From an uncultured Bacilli bacterium (GTDB lineage Bacteria; Bacillota_I; Bacilli_A; RF39; UBA660), in assembly GCA_947632255.1 (NCBI GenBank), contig CANROL010000048.1, forward strand, positions 1 to 7,876: a stretch of DNA of 7,876 bases. Reading direction: 5' to 3'. The position numbers and the translations under genes are program-made. The notes under the pieces are model-generated. The model was not told the DNA's origin. It searched no databases and saw nothing but the letters and a program-made list of their open reading frames with translations. Positions 1-5,553 of this stretch are shown one piece after another (position 1 is the first letter of the stretch; every line of letters starts with the position of its first letter).

Positions 1-51
1 TTTCGGTGCGTTCTCTTTTTTTAAACCTATTAAAATTGCCTTATTTTTCAC
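1..51 (-). CDS. Start of a gene, possibly GTPase HflX (partial)
   Basis: Seventeen codons are visible before the window edge, reading (M)KNKAILIGLKKENAPK from a GTG start. The GTG lies three bases after the tcdA stop and in the same frame, with only a weak AAAG upstream, so translational coupling to tcdA is the likely way it is translated. The short KAILIGL strand resembles the N-terminus of HflX, a ribosome-associated GTPase that often begins K-A-I-L-V-G, but seventeen residues cannot settle a family. It could equally be another alpha/beta protein, or the reading frame could be fortuitous. No terminator separates it from tcdA, so the two are probably co-transcribed. Confidence 0.4.
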   Translation of the reverse strand, partial: MKNKAILIGLKKENAPK

Positions 52-54
52 ACT

Positions 55-738
55 TTATTTAACAAAGGAATTTATTCCATCTAAAAATATTTTATTTGCA
101 ATTAATATTCCGGCTCCACTTGGAACAAATATTACACTTCCAATTATATTATGCGTATCTCTAGCAACTTCTTTACTAAATACAACAGGAATATTTAAAG
201 ATATATTTTCTTTTCTTAATAAATATCTTAATTTTTTAGCTAAAGGATCATTAAATGTTTTATTTAAAGTAGTAACTTCTAAATATCTCGCATCTAATTT
301 CTTTCCAGTCCCCAAACAAGTAATAATTTTAATATTATGTTCTTTAGCGTACTTAATTAATAATACTTTAATATTAATATCATCACAAGCATCAATTATA
401 TAATCATATTCTTCATTTATATAATTATTAAAATTATCTTTAGTTAAAAATATATCTATTGTTTTAATACTAATATTTTTATTAATATTAATAGCTCTTT
501 TTTTAGCTTCTAATACTTTAGATAACCCTATATTATTTATATTTGTAATAATTTGTCTATTTAAATTAGATATATCAATTATATCCCCATCAACAATAGT
601 AATATTACTAAAACCACTTCTTACTAAAGCTTCTAAAACAAAACCACCTACACCCCCAACACCTACTAAAAGTATTTTTTTATTCTTTATTATATCTAAT
701 TCTTCTTTAGAAATTAAAGCAAGTATTCTTTCATCCAT
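55..738 (-). CDS. tcdA: tRNA threonylcarbamoyladenosine dehydratase TcdA
   Basis: This is an E1-like (ThiF/MoeB fold) enzyme that uses ATP to dehydrate and cyclise N6-threonylcarbamoyladenosine at tRNA position 37 (t6A to ct6A). Visible features: glycine-rich nucleotide loop GVGGVG (residues 26-31), Asp50 ending the second strand, the NRQ adenylation motif (60-62), the GLSK lysine (Lys74), IIDACDD around Asp116, the family-typical NDPLAKKLRYLLRK (163-176), and GSVIFVPSGAG near the end (200-210). At 227 residues it is shorter than the E. coli and B. subtilis proteins because it ends right after the core. An upstream in-frame GTG at 750 exists, but I prefer the ATG at 738: family members begin near M-D-E-R, a GGTGAG ribosome site sits at 743-748, and the GTG would use up that site. 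It follows the 6S RNA directly. With mtaB in this window, it acts on the same tRNA nucleotide. Confidence 0.92.
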   Translation of the reverse strand: MDERILALISKEELDIIKNKKILLVGVGGVGGFVLEALVRSGFSNITIVDGDIIDISNLNRQIITNINNIGLSKVLEAKKRAININKNISIKTIDIFLTKDNFNNYINEEYDYIIDACDDINIKVLLIKYAKEHNIKIITCLGTGKKLDARYLEVTTLNKTFNDPLAKKLRYLLRKENISLNIPVVFSKEVARDTHNIIGSVIFVPSGAGILIANKIFLDGINSFVK

Positions 739-754
739 ATATCTCACCACTTAT

Positions 755-763
755 ATTTTACCA
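755..763 (-). promoter_or_regulatory. Possible extended -10 promoter for tcdA
   Basis: The minus strand reads TGG-TAAAAT, an extended -10 element (TGn plus a five-of-six match to TATAAT), between the 6S RNA 3' end and the tcdA start. No convincing -35 hexamer lies 16-18 bases upstream. Initiation about seven bases downstream would give a leader of only about ten bases, just enough for the GGTGAG ribosome site, and would exclude the GTG at 750 as a start. Readthrough from the 6S RNA is the alternative source of tcdA mRNA. Confidence 0.35.
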
Positions 764-766
764 AAT

Positions 767-791
767 AAAAACCCAGATAGATAGTCTATTT
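767..791 (-). terminator. 3' end of the 6S RNA: closing-stem arm plus T-run
   Basis: The 3' arm of the 6S closing helix ends in TCTGGG and is followed at once by TTTTT (767-771). Long-range pairing with the 5' arm (923-942), or the local ATAGA/TCTAT hairpin, could provide the stem for intrinsic termination. The geometry is not that of a classic compact terminator, so partial readthrough into tcdA is plausible. Confidence 0.45.
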
Positions 792-943
792 TTCGATAAA
801 ATCCCGCGCCGCCGCAGGTGGTAAGAAACATACATACTTCTGGATTCTGGCAAATCTAAGACCAGCATTCAACTCCATATGTAATTATTCTCCCTAAATT
901 ATCTCATAGTCGGTTTTATGTTAAATAGACTAATCTTCTAGGT
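772..943 (-). ncRNA. ssrS: 6S RNA (RNA polymerase regulator)
   Basis: 6S RNA mimics an open promoter, binds housekeeping RNA polymerase holoenzyme and dampens transcription in stationary phase. The diagnostic sequence is CCTGCGGCGG on the minus strand at 818-809, the conserved 3'-side motif also found near the end of E. coli 6S RNA (GCCTGCGGCGGC). The fold agrees. A perfect ten-base closing helix joins 932-923 to 791-782 and can extend outward (942-937 with 777-772). A second helix pairs ATAAAA and CCG (919-911) with CGG and TTTTAT (806-796) across a two-base bulge. An apical CTGG/CCAG hairpin lies at 865-847, with the unpaired middle forming the expected central bubble. The length, about 172 nt, is normal. 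Its relatively high G+C patch stands out from the surroundings. It has its own promoter and precedes tcdA, as I recall bsrA preceding yrvM in B. subtilis. The ends are estimated from the promoter and T-run. Only one 6S gene is seen here; a second copy elsewhere cannot be excluded. Confidence 0.9.
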
Positions 944-949
944 ATTATT

Positions 950-979
950 ATTGTATCATAACTTATATTATTTATACAA
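950..979 (-). promoter_or_regulatory. 6S RNA promoter (extended -10)
   Basis: On the minus strand TGA-TACAAT (958-950) is an extended -10 element with a five-of-six hexamer. A weak -35, TTGTAT (979-974), matches at the critical TTG and lies 18 bases upstream. Initiation about seven bases downstream falls at the A at 943, exactly where the 6S closing helix can begin, so the promoter and the RNA fold support each other. Confidence 0.72.
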
Positions 980-1013
980 TATCTTTTTAGTTAATTTTAA
1001 TTATTTTTAATAT

Positions 1014-1042
1014 TTGCTTTTTATATAAATTTATTATATAAT
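1014..1042 (+). promoter_or_regulatory. Plus-strand sigma-A-type promoter, divergent from 6S
   Basis: TTGCTT (1014-1019) and a perfect TATAAT (1037-1042) are separated by the ideal 17 bases. Initiation is expected near 1049-1050. No plus-strand protein gene follows; the only thing downstream is the stem-loop cluster and a bidirectional terminator. In sequence this AT-rich, chance TATAAT boxes are common, but the TTG of the -35 at exact spacing adds weight. Confidence 0.5.
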
Positions 1043-1050
1043 TTAAATAG

Positions 1051-1082
1051 CAAAAGAAAAGAGACACCTAATGGTGCTTCTC
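1051..1082 (-). terminator. Intrinsic terminator (minus strand)
   Basis: Read on the minus strand, GAGA-AG-CACC-ATTA-GGTG-TCTC forms an eight-pair hairpin with a two-base AG bulge, followed at once by TTTTCTTTT. It lies upstream of the 6S promoter. It would stop any transcript that passed the first mtaB terminator at 1162-1187, insulating 6S from the mtaB operon, or it could serve as the terminator arm of an attenuator (see findings). Confidence 0.6.
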
Positions 1083-1161
1083 AAATCCTATTTGTTTTGA
1101 ACGATAAAGCACCTCATCATGTTGATATGGTGCTAATTCCTTGAAGAATTTTGTAATATGT

Positions 1162-1187
1162 AAAAAGTGGAATTAAACCACTTTTTT
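1162..1187. terminator. Bidirectional terminator after mtaB
   Basis: A perfect nine-base inverted repeat, AAAAAGTGG / CCACTTTTT, has a seven-base loop (1171-1177). T-runs follow the GC-containing part of the stem on both strands (six Ts on plus, five on minus). On the minus strand it begins about 16 bases beyond the mtaB stop and ends that operon. On the plus strand it would end the candidate small RNA. Confidence 0.75.
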
Positions 1188-1202
1188 ACTTTACTTACTT
1201 TT

Positions 1203-2486
1203 TTAAGAATTAATTTGACATTTAATAACTTCCCCATATATTATTCCATCTTTAATTAAATTAATTTTACAAGTATAAAATTTATTTAATAATAAATCAT
1301 CTTTTAAATATACTTTTAAATAATTAGATGTATGCCCTACTACATAGCCATCTATAATTTCTTCTGTTAAAACTTCCACTTCTTGATTTAAATAATTATT
1401 AAAATATTTATTTTCCAATTCTAAAGATAAAGCTAACAAAGCTTTAGTTCTTTCTTTTTTTATTTTATTATCCACTTGGGGCATTAAAGCCGCTTTAGTA
1501 CCATCTCTTTTAGAATAAGGAAAAACATGTATTTTAGCAAAATTTATTTCCCTACAAAAATCTAAATATTCTAAAAAATCATTATCATCTTCATAAGGAT
1601 GTCCTACTATAGCATCTGTTGTAATAGCAATTCCTGGTCTTATTTTTCTAATCTCTTCGATTTTATTTCTATAGTAAGCTTTATCATATTTACGATTCAT
1701 AATTTTTAAGATTTTATCACTACCACTTTGTAAAGGTATATGTAAATGATTACAAATTTTAGGATTATTCTTTAAAGTATTTAAAAAATCATCATTTAAT
1801 TCTGTTATTTCAATACTTGATAATCTAATTCTTTTTAAATCCGGAATTTTAGCTAAATCATTTAATAAATCACTTAAATTATGACCTTCAAAATTATAAG
1901 CTCCCGTATGAATACCTGTAAGAACTATTTCTTGATGTTTATTATTAACTAAAGTTTTAACTTCTTCTAATATTTTATTATAATCTTTTGATCTTATTGT
2001 TCCTCTTGTATATGGAATAATACAATAAGAGCAAAAATTATTACAACCATCTTCTATTTTAACAAATGCTCTTGTATGCGTAGTAAATTTCTTTACTTCC
2101 ATATCTTCAAAAGTAAGCATGCGATCACTCGTAAAATAACAATATGGTAATTTATCTTCTAAATATTTATTAATAATATTAACTATTTCACTTTTCTTTC
2201 GATTTCCCAGTAAAATATCAATACCTAATTTTTGATATTTATCTTGATTATTTTGACTACTACAACCACATACAACCATAATACTATTAGGATTTTCTTT
2301 TTTTAATCTTCTCACCATTTTTAAAGATTTAACATCTGCATTATTAGTAACACTACAAGTATTAATAATAATTATATCTGGATTATCTTGATCTAACATA
2401 TAACCCGCGCTTAATAATGCTTCTTGCATAAATTCACTTTCATAAGCATTTACTTTACAACCTAAAGTAATAATTTTAAACTTCAT
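1203..2486 (-). CDS. mtaB: tRNA t6A37 methylthiotransferase MtaB
   Basis: This is a radical-SAM enzyme that adds a methylthio group to C2 of t6A at position 37 of ANN-decoding tRNAs, giving ms2t6A. All three modules are visible. The N-terminal methylthiotransferase domain carries the three cysteines of the second 4Fe-4S cluster (LGC10KVNAYES, NTC44SVTN, CGC75SSQ). The radical-SAM core has C148-NNF-C152-SY-C155 and the PLQSGSD motif (251-257). A C-terminal TRAM RNA-binding domain covers about 363-427. The NAYES motif after Cys10 marks MtaB rather than MiaB or RimO. The total of 427 residues is normal. An upstream ATG at 2501 lacks a ribosome site; the ATG at 2486 has GGGGGTAGG in front and gives the usual M-K-F-K-I-I-T-L-G-C start. 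The usual VGFPGE segment reads VGHPYED here (294-300), a mild deviation. It is second in an operon with the 166-residue membrane protein (20-base gap). Confidence 0.95.
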   Translation of the reverse strand: MKFKIITLGCKVNAYESEFMQEALLSAGYMLDQDNPDIIIINTCSVTNNADVKSLKMVRRLKKENPNSIMVVCGCSSQNNQDKYQKLGIDILLGNRKKSEIVNIINKYLEDKLPYCYFTSDRMLTFEDMEVKKFTTHTRAFVKIEDGCNNFCSYCIIPYTRGTIRSKDYNKILEEVKTLVNNKHQEIVLTGIHTGAYNFEGHNLSDLLNDLAKIPDLKRIRLSSIEITELNDDFLNTLKNNPKICNHLHIPLQSGSDKILKIMNRKYDKAYYRNKIEEIRKIRPGIAITTDAIVGHPYEDDNDFLEYLDFCREINFAKIHVFPYSKRDGTKAALMPQVDNKIKKERTKALLALSLELENKYFNNYLNQEVEVLTEEIIDGYVVGHTSNYLKVYLKDDLLLNKFYTCKINLIKDGIIYGEVIKCQINS

Positions 2487-2490
2487 ATTT

Positions 2491-2499
2491 CCTACCCCC
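2491..2499 (-). promoter_or_regulatory. mtaB ribosome site that decides the start
   Basis: GGGGGTAGG on the minus strand lies four bases (last G) to twelve bases (first G) before the ATG at 2486. The alternative ATG at 2501 overlaps this element and is preceded only by A/T-rich sequence from the end of the upstream gene, so the downstream start is preferred. Confidence 0.6.
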
Positions 2500-2506
2500 A
2501 TCTAAA

Positions 2507-3007
2507 TTAATTAAGTAATTCTTGTAAAGCTTTTAAAGCTTCTAAAAAAGCTTCTTCTTTTTCATAAGATATAATTTGTACTTTTAAATTAGGTACTTCT
2601 TCCACATTTTTATTTACTAAATTATCTAAATCAACTTTCTTAATAGTTAAATCATCAGTAATATTTTCTTCTTCACTATAATTAAGAGCAAAATCTGCTT
2701 TACGTTTAACTAATTCATCATAACTTATAATAGCTTTTTCTTCTTGTTCATTTTCATAATTATTTAAAAAATTATTTTCTACTTCTTTATTATTTAATGC
2801 TTCAGTAATCGTTTTTAAATCCCAAAGGGGACTATCTTCTTCTTTATTTGGTTTATCTATTACCTCTTCTATATCTATTTCATTTTCTTTTAAAAAATAT
2901 ATTAAAATAATTACTAAAAGCATTAGAACTACTACTGCCCCAAAAAAGACAAAATCCATGAATGTTAATGCTTTAATAAAAGCTACAATATCACTTAAAA
3001 CATTCAT
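2507..3007 (-). CDS. Single-pass membrane protein with acidic tail (unknown)
   Basis: I do not recognise a named family. The 166-residue protein has a short N-terminal segment, one strong hydrophobic helix (about 18-39, rich in V, L, I and F), then about 125 polar and strongly acidic residues. The tail has two similar-looking segments: a KAIISYDELVKRK stretch (91-103) and VQIISYEKEEAFLEALKALQELLN at the extreme C-terminus (143-166), the latter probably an amphipathic helix. There is no signal-peptidase site or lipobox, so it should stay membrane-tethered, probably with the tail in the cytoplasm as a scaffold or adaptor; that is inference. The start is secure: GAGGTGG lies six bases before the ATG. 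An extended -10 promoter is just upstream and mtaB follows after 20 bases, so it leads the mtaB operon. It occupies the place where B. subtilis has rsmE and prmA. Confidence 0.85.
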   Translation of the reverse strand: MNVLSDIVAFIKALTFMDFVFFGAVVVLMLLVIILIYFLKENEIDIEEVIDKPNKEEDSPLWDLKTITEALNNKEVENNFLNNYENEQEEKAIISYDELVKRKADFALNYSEEENITDDLTIKKVDLDNLVNKNVEEVPNLKVQIISYEKEEAFLEALKALQELLN

Positions 3008-3028
3008 CTATTCCACCTCACTAAATCT

Positions 3029-3037
3029 ATTTTATCA
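3029..3037 (-). promoter_or_regulatory. Extended -10 promoter of the membrane protein-mtaB operon
   Basis: TGA-TAAAAT on the minus strand is an extended -10 element with a five-of-six hexamer. The -35 region (TTTATC at 17 bases) is poor. The predicted start near 3022 leaves about a 14-base leader containing the GAGGTGG ribosome site. No terminator separates this from the gene upstream, so readthrough may add to expression. Confidence 0.5.
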
Positions 3038-3094
3038 AATAATTACTTAAAGATAAAGTATTTATATCTTATTTACAATTAATATACGTTTAAT

Positions 3095-4318
3095 TTACAA
3101 AGCTAAATTATATGGATCATTAATTGTTCCTGTTCCTGTTGCCATAACTTTGCGATTTAAATTAATAACCGGTCTTAAATATTCATAAGTTAAACCAGAT
3201 GTATTATTTGCTAAAGCACCTTTACTATTAACTAAAATTGGATTAAAATCACTATCACTAAAAGTAGCTAAATTAGAAGTCCACCATGAACCCGTAATAT
3301 CTTTATTATATAAATAATAATTAGTGTTATCTTGTCCAAAAAGACCACCAGCATATATTACTTCATCCGCACTTATTAAACCAATTTTTTTATTAATAAC
3401 CGAACCAAAACAATTAAAAGCCGGTATTTTATTTGTATATATTCTTGTATAAGCATTATAAGTTTTATTATCATTTTTCTCTACTTCTTGACAAAATTTA
3501 GAACTACTAATATAAGAATCATAATCCATTAAATAAGTATTATAATAATTATTTAAAATATCCATATAACTAGTATTTTCTAAATCTTCATAATTTTCAT
3601 ATTTATTATGATAACTACTTAATTCTGTTAAAGTATTATCTAGTATTAAACGAACAGTCCCATCCCCATTTATGCGCACAATCCGCCATAAATCATCGGC
3701 AAAAGAAACATAATTATTATCTACTTTACCTCGAAAATAATAAGTTATACCATAATCATCTAAATCTTCAATTAAACCTTCAGCATCATTAGCAATCTCA
3801 CTACCTACTTTAGTTGTAGCATTTTTACTTACTTCATTATTTTTTAAAATCGTACTATAAAAATATTCTTTAGAATCAATTGTTTTTCTAACTTTTAAAT
3901 CAAAAGAAGTCATTTCATTATTAATTAAATATATTTTAAAATATTGAGTAGTTCCTTTACTTATTAAAATATTACTAGCAATAATATTTGTATTAGTATC
4001 AAATTTACTATTACTATAATCTATATTAGCTTCATTAGAAGATAAAGAATATAATACTTTATTTTCATAATTTTTTAAATTATTCATTAATAATTCATAA
4101 TATATATCATTTTCCCCATTATTAGTAATTGAAAAATTATATATTTTATTCCCATTTATATTATTTCCATCTAAATAATTTATTGATAATTCTTCTACTA
4201 CTTCTACTTTAGTACCCGCGCTTATTTTATCATAAAATAAATAAGCTACCCCAATTACAATAACTAATAATATAAGCATTCCTAAAAATAATAATATTCT
4301 TTTATATTTTTTTTGCAT
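3095..4318 (-). CDS. Membrane-anchored extracellular protein, WRIVRINGDGT family
   Basis: The function is unknown. The 407-residue protein begins with a basic stretch (KKYKR), a hydrophobic helix (about 8-29) and no lipobox, giving a type II anchor or an uncleaved signal with the bulk outside. Residues about 40-155 look like a beta-rich, Asn-rich spacer (NFSITNNGENDIYYELL), reminiscent of Ig-like stalks. Residues about 190-407 match a family I recall from gut Bacilli and Mollicutes-like genomes: YYFRGKVDNNYVSFADDLWRIVRINGDGT, then LISADEVIYAGGLFG, GSWWTS (343-348), YLRPVINL and a terminal GTGTINDPY. The WW and RPVINL elements recall FGE-sulfatase/C-type-lectin-like folds (DUF6273-like), but I see no catalytic residues. 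Two cysteines (276, 303) could form a disulfide. The start is supported by AAGGA seven bases upstream. The gene is monocistronic in origin, with its own near-consensus promoter. An adhesin or surface-recognition role is only a guess. Confidence 0.9.
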   Translation of the reverse strand: MQKKYKRILLFLGMLILLVIVIGVAYLFYDKISAGTKVEVVEELSINYLDGNNINGNKIYNFSITNNGENDIYYELLMNNLKNYENKVLYSLSSNEANIDYSNSKFDTNTNIIASNILISKGTTQYFKIYLINNEMTSFDLKVRKTIDSKEYFYSTILKNNEVSKNATTKVGSEIANDAEGLIEDLDDYGITYYFRGKVDNNYVSFADDLWRIVRINGDGTVRLILDNTLTELSSYHNKYENYEDLENTSYMDILNNYYNTYLMDYDSYISSSKFCQEVEKNDNKTYNAYTRIYTNKIPAFNCFGSVINKKIGLISADEVIYAGGLFGQDNTNYYLYNKDITGSWWTSNLATFSDSDFNPILVNSKGALANNTSGLTYEYLRPVINLNRKVMATGTGTINDPYNLAL

Positions 4319-4337
4319 AAATATCCTTCTTTATTTA

Positions 4338-4366
4338 AGTATAATTTTTTTTAAATTAAATGTCAA
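4338..4366 (-). promoter_or_regulatory. Near-consensus sigma-A promoter of the surface-protein gene
   Basis: On the minus strand a perfect TTGACA (4366-4361), exactly 17 bases and TATACT (4343-4338) make this the best promoter in the window. Initiation is expected near 4331, leaving a leader of about 12 bases with an AAGGA ribosome site. No operator-like inverted repeat is evident, so expression is probably high and constitutive. Confidence 0.85.
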
Positions 4367-4402
4367 TTTAAAATACCAATCTAAAAGTAAATTTTACAAT
4401 AT

Positions 4403-4421
4403 AAAAAGCACTAAAAGTGCT
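4403..4421 (-). terminator. Intrinsic terminator of the dnaK-pepF-dnaJ transcript
   Basis: AGCACT-TTT-AGTGCT forms a six-base stem with a three-base loop, followed by TTTTTAT on the minus strand. The first stem bases overlap the dnaJ stop codon (TAG at 4422-4420), so a terminating ribosome would sit on the hairpin. Confidence 0.85.
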
Positions 4422-5541
4422 AAATATATTTATTAAATTTTTTAAATTTAGGATCATCATCTAAAGAAGTAGTAGCTAATTCTTTAATTAATTTCTTTTG
4501 AGACATACTTAATCTATCTGGTATTACTACATCAAAAATAATATACATAGTCCCTTTTCCAATGCCATTTACTTTTTTAACTCCTTTACCTCTTAATTTA
4601 ACCATTTCATTAGGTTGGGTACCTGGTTTTACTTCTAAGATAACATTACCAGTTAATGTTGGTACTTCTTTTTTAGTACCTAAAATAGCTTCGGTAATTG
4701 TAAGAGGAACATGTAAATAAATATCTTCTTCTTTTCTTTCAAATAATTCATGATCTTTTACTTTAAATTCTAAATAAATATCCCCATTAGGTCCTCCATT
4801 TATGCCGGCAGAACCTTTACCAGTTATTCTTAATTGATAGCCCGTATCAACGCCTTCGGGAATAGTAACTTCAATATCTTTTTTAGAACGAACACTACCC
4901 CGACCATTACATTTATCACAAACATCTTTTAAGATTTGGCCAGTTCCTCGGCAAGTAGAACAAGTAGTTTGAGTTTGAAAAACCCCAAATAAAGTTCTTT
5001 GTTCCCCGATTACATGGCCAGTCCCATTACAAGTAGGACAAGTTGAGGAATTAAAACCACCTTCCCCATGACATTTACTACATACTTCATTTAAATCTAA
5101 AGTAATATTTTTTTTACAACCAAAGACGGCTTCTTCAAAAGTTAAGTTGATATTTACTAAACTATCTTCCCCTTTACGTGGTCTTTTAGAACTTTGAGAA
5201 CCACCAAAATTACCAAAATTAGAGAAACCATGGAAGCCACTGCCTCTAAATAATTCATCAATAATATCACTTAAATCAATATCCTCAGCACTAAAACCAC
5301 TGTAATTAGCTCCTCCATTATTGGTGAATGCTTGATGGCCAAATTGATCATATTGTTTCCTTTTATTAGGATCAGATAAGATAGCATAAGCTTCACCAAC
5401 TTCTTTAAATTTAGCTTCATCCCCTGTTTGTTTATTATCTGGGTGATATTCTTTAGCTAGTTTTCTAAATGCTCTTTTTATTTCTTCATCCGTAGCATTT
5501 TTAGAAACACCCAATACTTCATAATAATCTTTTTTATTCAT
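4420..5541 (-). CDS. dnaJ: Chaperone DnaJ (Hsp40)
   Basis: This is the co-chaperone that delivers unfolded substrates to DnaK and stimulates its ATPase. All type I modules are present in 373 residues: a J-domain (about 4-70) with HPD at 33-35, a Gly/Phe-rich linker (about 75-116), and four CxxCxGxG zinc-binding repeats (cysteines 154/157, 168/171, 194/197, 208/211) that bind two zinc ions. Two beta-barrel substrate-binding domains follow, then the dimerisation tail (KPGTQPNEMVKLRGKG, then VVIPDRLS). The start has AGAGGTG seven bases upstream. This ribosome site overlaps the TAG stop of pepF, and the genes are only 12 bases apart, so translation is probably coupled. It ends in a terminator that overlaps the stop codon. 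No CIRCE element is seen next to it; heat-shock control would come from upstream of dnaK, outside the window. Confidence 0.98.
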   Translation of the reverse strand: MNKKDYYEVLGVSKNATDEEIKRAFRKLAKEYHPDNKQTGDEAKFKEVGEAYAILSDPNKRKQYDQFGHQAFTNNGGANYSGFSAEDIDLSDIIDELFRGSGFHGFSNFGNFGGSQSSKRPRKGEDSLVNINLTFEEAVFGCKKNITLDLNEVCSKCHGEGGFNSSTCPTCNGTGHVIGEQRTLFGVFQTQTTCSTCRGTGQILKDVCDKCNGRGSVRSKKDIEVTIPEGVDTGYQLRITGKGSAGINGGPNGDIYLEFKVKDHELFERKEEDIYLHVPLTITEAILGTKKEVPTLTGNVILEVKPGTQPNEMVKLRGKGVKKVNGIGKGTMYIIFDVVIPDRLSMSQKKLIKELATTSLDDDPKFKKFNKYI

Positions 5542-5553
5542 TGTTTTACACCT

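Larger units (their letters stand above)
1049..1187 (+). ncRNA. Candidate small structured RNA (unrecognised)
   Basis: About 139 bases lie between a good plus-strand promoter and a bidirectional terminator, with no credible ORF. Four stem-loops are packed together: GAGACACC with GGTG(CT)TCTC (1061-1082), GCACC with GGTGC (1109-1133), AATTC with GAATT (1135-1150), and the terminator (1162-1186). A competing seven-base helix, GGTGCTT (1073-1079) with AAGCACC (1107-1113), would break the first two hairpins. I recognise no known RNA family here: there is no SRP, tmRNA, RNase P, T-box or 6S signature. The strand is uncertain: a second terminator inside the region works on the minus strand, and the second hairpin extends slightly better there (a G-U pair where the plus strand has an A-C mismatch). 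Treat this as a hypothesis. Confidence 0.35.

Noticed and set aside
751..950. GC-richer patch considered as SRP RNA, RNase P RNA or a tRNA
   Set aside because: It lacks the GGAAG/AGCAG SRP tetraloop region, the RNase P core and a cloverleaf, whereas the CCTGCGGCGG motif and rod-like fold fit 6S RNA.
1088..1120. Ten-codon minus-strand peptide MMRCFIVQNK between the two hairpins, as a possible leader peptide
   Set aside because: No Shine-Dalgarno sequence precedes it and there is no run of regulatory codons, so leader-peptide attenuation is not supported.
1068..1172. A 34-codon open frame on the minus strand ending ...LYRSKQIGFEKHH, which looks like the C-terminus of a lost gene
   Set aside because: It has no ATG, GTG or TTG start with a ribosome site, overlaps both terminators, and an open stretch this long is not rare across six frames. 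I recognise no family in it.
3050..3070. AAGATA/TATCTT inverted repeat after the surface-protein gene, as a terminator
   Set aside because: The stem has a single G-C pair, a nine-base loop and no T-run on the minus strand, so it is too weak to call.
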